In this document: piece after piece, positions 59,906 to 64,000 of the stretch | Position numbering within the stretch: the first letter of the stretch is position 1 | Layout of the letters: every line of letters begins with the position of its first letter | NCBI GenBank assembly: GCA_963210315.1 | Contig: OY723238.1 | Location: forward strand, 2,480,001-2,544,000 | Length of the DNA stretch: 64,000 nucleotides | From: Rhynchopus euleeides | Lineage: Eukaryota; Euglenozoa; Diplonemea; Diplonemida; Diplonemidae | Direction of reading: 5' to 3' | The notes under the pieces: model-generated | Told to the model about the DNA's origin: nothing | Database searches by the model: none | Seen by the model: only the letters and a program-made list of their open reading frames with translations | Translations under genes and position numbers: made by a program

Positions 59906-62668
59906 TGCAACCGGATAGCTCCTCTGCGGAGTGCCTCTGCCCCCCCCTGCACCCTCTCCCACACGGCAGGACTCCAAACGATCAGATCCGCTGGTCCGAC
60001 TTGACATCGCTGTCCGACATATACCCCGATGCACTCACACATCCGGCAAGCATCGATGCGCTGCGAGCTGCCTGCGCCTCTATCGTCGAGGTGAGCAACG
60101 CCACCGGGCGGTGCGCCGCGCTCTGCAAAGCAATATGCGGGATCGTCGCGGGGCACAGCGCGAACCGGCCTGAAGAGGTGCCTTACCGGCATGTGTGCAG
60201 CCTGCTGCTGCTGCTCCAGGTTCTCCTGCAGGAGGTCATAAAATCCTCCCGTGGAAGCGCCACTCTCCTCCGCAGCCTCTGCGCGCTGGAAGGGGGCGGC
60301 AGCGCTGGGCAGGTGGTGATCGACACGATGGTGGCCTTCATCGTGAAACACCCCGTCCTCAACATGAAGACAGAGTGCCTCAACGCACACTGCATGGTTC
60401 TGGGAGTCGTCACCATCGCATGCGGGGCTCAGCTGTGGGCCGACCCAGACGACCTGCTGCAGCAGGACCTTGCAGCCGCCGACAGGTCTCTGCTCTGCAT
60501 GGCCTCGCCCATCGGGGACCCAACCGGACAGAACGGGATGGGCGATCTCATTGACTACCTTGTGATGCACCCCTCGTCGCATGCCTTGGTGCGCAGCCTG
60601 CTGGCGTATGTCACGAAGGCCGAGTTCCCCCTCCCCGACGCCGGGCACCGTGGCCCGTTAGGGATGATTTGGGACCTCGCAGCCTACCTCATCTCGCCTT
60701 TCAAACATGCCGCTCCGCATCACGACAGCGCAGGGCGCAGAGGCAGTGTTGCGGGGCACGGCGGAGACACACATGTCCACATCGGGGGAGCCCATTCTGA
60801 CCACGGAGGGGCGGCTCATCAAGCGGATAATGCACCTCCTTCCTCGCACCTGGGGCGGCGAGCCGTGCTTGTGTTCTGCATAATGCTGTACCGACGAAAG
60901 AACGCAGCAAAGACGAACCCAAGCGCGGTGATGTTCGCCTTCCGCGCAGAGGAGGAGGAGTTCCCCTCAGGCAGCCTCTACGATGTGTTCTGCAGGTATG
61001 GCCTCCCGTTCCCGCGGGGGTAGTGTTGCGGGGTGGTGCATCTTTTGGCACGGCCCAACAGGGCCTCCTATGTTGCATGTTGTATTGCTGGGACCCCCAC
61101 CCACCGCATCCCCTCCACAGGCCTGGCGCACTGCACCACCCAGAGCTGGTGCTGCTGCTGTACACCCTGCTGATCGAGAATGCCGTGATGCTGGATCACA
61201 TCCTCAACGTGCAGGATGTCGGGCGTCTCGTCCTCCCCCTGACCCACGTGCTGTACAACGTGGAGCCGCTGTTCGACAAGCCGTCTTCGCTCTATGTGCT
61301 GATGTCGGTTCTCCTGATGCTGAGCCAATACCGCAGGTTCAACTCCGGGATCCACGCCAGCCCTGTTGCATCCGTGACTTGGTGCAAAGGACGTGGCCCG
61401 CTGCGCGACATCACTGCAGGGTCTCTGCTTATCGTCACCCTCGTGAAGGTCATCCAAGCCTCGATTGTCGGCGGGCAGGATGAGTACGTCACACGCCAGG
61501 CCTTCTCGATCCTGTCGAACATGGGTGCCGACATCAGGGGGATCCATGAGTATCCGTCACGGAGGCTGCTGCAGCTTGTGCTGTTCCTCGCAAAGAGTGC
61601 GTGCAAAAGCGTGGACATGGAGTACCGGGAGAGGTGTTTGGAGTATCTGAGGAATGTGCTGGGCTGCATCGCCCTGTGCCTGCACCAGGATGCGATCGTG
61701 GAGAACATCCAGCTCCTCTACGAGCTGCTGCACCAGCATCGCGTGCTGTCCGACACCCTGTCGGACCTGCGCAAGCTGGAGATGGCGGACGATACCCCCG
61801 TCACGACGCTTGCGCGCCTCGTCGACACGCTTGACTTCTTCTCCTCCAGCCTTGACAGCGACACCCTCGGGACGACACCCGACGTGGCAGCTGTCACAGA
61901 ATCGCTGACACGTGTGGCGACGTCGCAGTGGTGCTCGCCATTGGCAGAGACACCTGTGCCAGACAGGTACGGGTTTGCAGAAGGGGATACGCCGGAGTCT
62001 TTCTTTGTCCCGTACTCATGGGAGTTGGTATGCAACCTTAGGGTGTTGATGAACCGTGCCATCGTCGCGAGAGCAGCACCTCTGCGAGGAGGGGGGTGGG
62101 GGGGGGGGGTTGGAGGGTATATCGTCATTGGGCCATGATTGGCAATCATCATTGCCATGAAAGCAGACCAGCTTCCTTTTGGAAACTTGGCACCCCCCTG
62201 TAGCTCTGCTGGTCTGATGGTGCAGCTGGGATATTCCTCTGGCTGTTGCCACAGGATCCACGTCACCACCCTCCACCATAGGTGTTGGCGTACTACGGTG
62301 GGCAGGGCCTCGTCGATTGGGATGCATCGCAGTTCCCGCTGTTTGCAAAGGTATGCAGCAACAGTGAGCAACCAATGGGGGGGGGGGTCACAAATGGGGT
62401 GTTGGTTGGCGGAGCAACCGAACACAGGGAAACTCTCAGGTGGGCCTGATTCATTCTTTTTGCACAAGCAAAACAAACAAAGCAAAATGTAACCCGGCAG
62501 GTCATTTTTGAGACCAAGGTGAAGGGCAAGGGAAAAGCGTGGGGGAACTTCAGCCAGTCATTTTCATGAGGCCAACCCACACCACGCCACACTCTCTCGC
62601 GACAGATTCTCGAAGATGAGGAGGAGGAGCAGGTGCAGGAAGACCCGACGCAACCCCAGCAGGTGTAG
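59906..62668 (+). CDS. DYM: Dymeclin homologue (5' exon uncertain)
   Basis: Exons are 59906-60995, 61121-62027, 62282-62350 and 62606-62668, with donors GTATGG or GTATGC, acceptors CAG or TAG, and phases 2, 0, 0: 709 residues plus a short start from an upstream exon. Dymeclin is a soluble protein that cycles on and off Golgi membranes and is needed for normal Golgi organisation and secretion. Conserved stretches are visible in family order: ELVLLLYTLLIEN, LVLPLTHVLYNVE, the run around ASVTWCKG, DITAGSLLIVTLVKVIQ, FSILSNMGADIRGIHEY and, at the end, ESFFVPYSWELV with the short exon YYGGQGLVDWDASQFPLF, matching the family's FFIPYVWSLV region. Length is close to the animal protein (about 670). 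A His/Gly-rich insertion (about residues 275-310) is specific to this copy. Confidence 0.9.
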
Positions 62669-63134
62669 GGCAGTTGCACCACCTCTGCCTGGGTGGGGCA
62701 ACCCTGCCCTGCCAAGGCCAGCGGCGGGGAGAGGTCGGGTGTGAGTGGTTCGTCGCTCTAGCTGGCAGCACACCCCCGACCCCACCGCCCCCAACCCCGG
62801 ACACATAGCGCAGCCCGATATCCCCGAGCAGGCCTCGGGCAGCGCTGCCTGAACCAGGGGAAGGAGGGGCCCGCTCTGTACATTTCCTCCGCGCTAACTC
62901 CCCTGAAGTCGACCCCCGAAGTGAAGCTTCCGCGCCCTGCCTGTTTGTTGACGTCTACGGGGGGGTGGGGGGGGGGAGAGTTCCTGCCAGGTGAACTGAA
63001 GCTTTCTGCGACTGCCTGCCTGTTCTATTCCTCCGCTCTTCTCTGGGTTCTGTTTTGATGCATCCATCCATGCGAGGGCCAAGTCGAGGTGCCTTGATTT
63101 GGAGGTGGCAATCGCTTGCATTGCAGCCTGGAGG
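62669..63134. other. Intergenic after dymeclin, no gene seen
   Basis: GC-rich unique sequence with a G run near 62960-62980. No frame with coding character and no repeat found elsewhere in the window. Confidence 0.5.
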
Positions 63135-63235
63135 TCTTCACTCTGTGCCACTGTGTGTCAAACTGTGTCGCTTCACAGCCAGTGTTGTGAGGCGGCTCGC
63201 TTTTTCTCACGTTTCTGCAGTTCTGAGAGAAGGCC
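63135..63235 (-). mobile_element. MITE, CTTCGCTC/GAGCGAAG family, copy d
   Basis: The reverse complement reads GGCCTTCTCTCAGAACTGCA to CAGAGTGAAGA, aligning with copies a and e. About 100 bp; longer than the others by an internal AAAAAGCGAGCCG stretch. Confidence 0.6.
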
Positions 63236-63556
63236 CACTGCCGGAAGCCACGGCAGTGCAAATCCGGTCGGGATTGTCACAACGGCGAGTGTTCCGTATA
63301 GAGAGGTGCCTTACTGTTCTGCCAAAGGCACGCCAGGCACACAGCACACCTGGAGGGCCACCCATGGGGTGTCTTGTGACATGTGAAGTCATGAAACGCA
63401 CGATCTACACTGTGCACACTTGGCTCAGTGGATCACCGGAGGTGGCATTGTGTGCTTGGTGTTGGTGGCATTATCCAATTGAGGAAAAGGGTGGGGGTGT
63501 GGGGGGATTTTACACACGAGTTTTTCCCGGGTTTGGCGCACAAACAACGCCTTGGG

Positions 63557-63638
63557 GGCCTTCGCTCAGAACTGCAGAACAGTGAGCCGCCTCACAAACC
63601 GGCTGGAAAGTGACACAGTTTGACAAGGCGAATGCCCC
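63557..63638 (+). mobile_element. MITE, CTTCGCTC/GAGCGAAG family, copy e
   Basis: GGCCTTCGCTCAGAACTGCA to AAGGCGAATGCC, with GTGAGCCGCCTCACAA in the middle as in copy d. The right terminus is diverged. Confidence 0.6.
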
Positions 63639-64000
63639 CCTTATCTTTTTCTGTTCTCACTCTGCCTCTTGCATGGACCCTCAGGCGAGTCGGGGGATGA
63701 AGGGATGGATGCGTATCGCAAGAACGGGACAGTGTCGGTGTCTTCTGCACTCTAACAAACGATGATTCGCATATCATACCATACATCCGGTTAAGCTTGG
63801 CTCAGGCGTTTCAGCCCTGAGTTCCCCCTGCCAAAACAAGTCGGGGGAAACTCGAAGAAGAAGGGAAATCAGGCGACCAATGGTATTTCCCGCCTGCTTT
63901 TACTTCCCTTTTGCCTTTCGTTTTCCTGAGTCTACATGAAGGGTTTCCCCTGACTTTCCCCTGACCACTTTGTTGCGCCCGAGATTCCCCTGACATTTGC
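63639..64000. other. Intergenic to window end, no gene seen
   Basis: About 360 bp of unique sequence. The last 160 bp repeat TTCCCCTGAC-type phrases (TTTCCCCTGACTTTCCCCTG, then ATTCCCCTGACATTTG), a short imperfect tandem. Confidence 0.45.

Overview
The window is GC-rich nuclear DNA of a eukaryote. Host genes have introns with GTATGN-type donors and CAG or TAG acceptors, there are no operons, and intergenic DNA is packed with transposons and long G/C runs. The gene set (HECT ubiquitin ligase, Ubl-WD40 family, SURF1, SK-type potassium channel, dymeclin) and the retroelement types (two tyrosine-recombinase retrotransposons and a LINE with an OTU protease domain of the kind known from algal Dualen/RandI elements) suggest a unicellular alga or other protist. 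I cannot name the species from sequence alone.

Layout. 1-8257: 3' part of a HECT E3 ligase gene (six visible exons), with a young YR retrotransposon (1090-5629) inserted in a (CCA)n tract of its second visible intron. 8258-10800: small DNA-element ends and a 1-kb MITE. 10801-23580: three tandem copies of an intronless Ubl-WD40 gene. Copy 1 is whole, copy 2 has lost its end, and copy 3 is split by a second YR retrotransposon (17706-22788). A coiled-coil, Gly-rich gene (13969-16047) lies between copies 2 and 3. 23851-24912: SURF1-like cytochrome oxidase assembly factor. 25747-30284 and 54542-58374: two near-identical copies of a DNA transposon with CACGGTGG termini; they differ in the number of an internal 771-bp tandem unit. 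30327-36386 (minus): LINE with one intact 2019-codon frame (OTU, endonuclease, reverse transcriptase, RNase H, Cys/His motifs). 38309-42166: potassium channel. 42167-54541: a 12-kb transposon-rich stretch with a foldback element, remnants carrying a conserved hairpin, and mirror-arranged MITEs between 46169 and 52733. 59906-62668: dymeclin gene. The rest is intergenic.

How it works together. The host genes are unrelated housekeeping or signalling genes. The coherent story is the mobile DNA. Several DNA-element families carry subterminal arrays of a short family-specific palindrome (AAACGTTT, CCATATGG, GCTAGC-centred; perhaps AACCGGTT). Several insert next to each other sharing a single TA. 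Both YR retroelements and several remnants share a hairpin with a TTCATCAGG loop. The second YR element gives a clean filled site inside a coding sequence, checkable against its paralogues.
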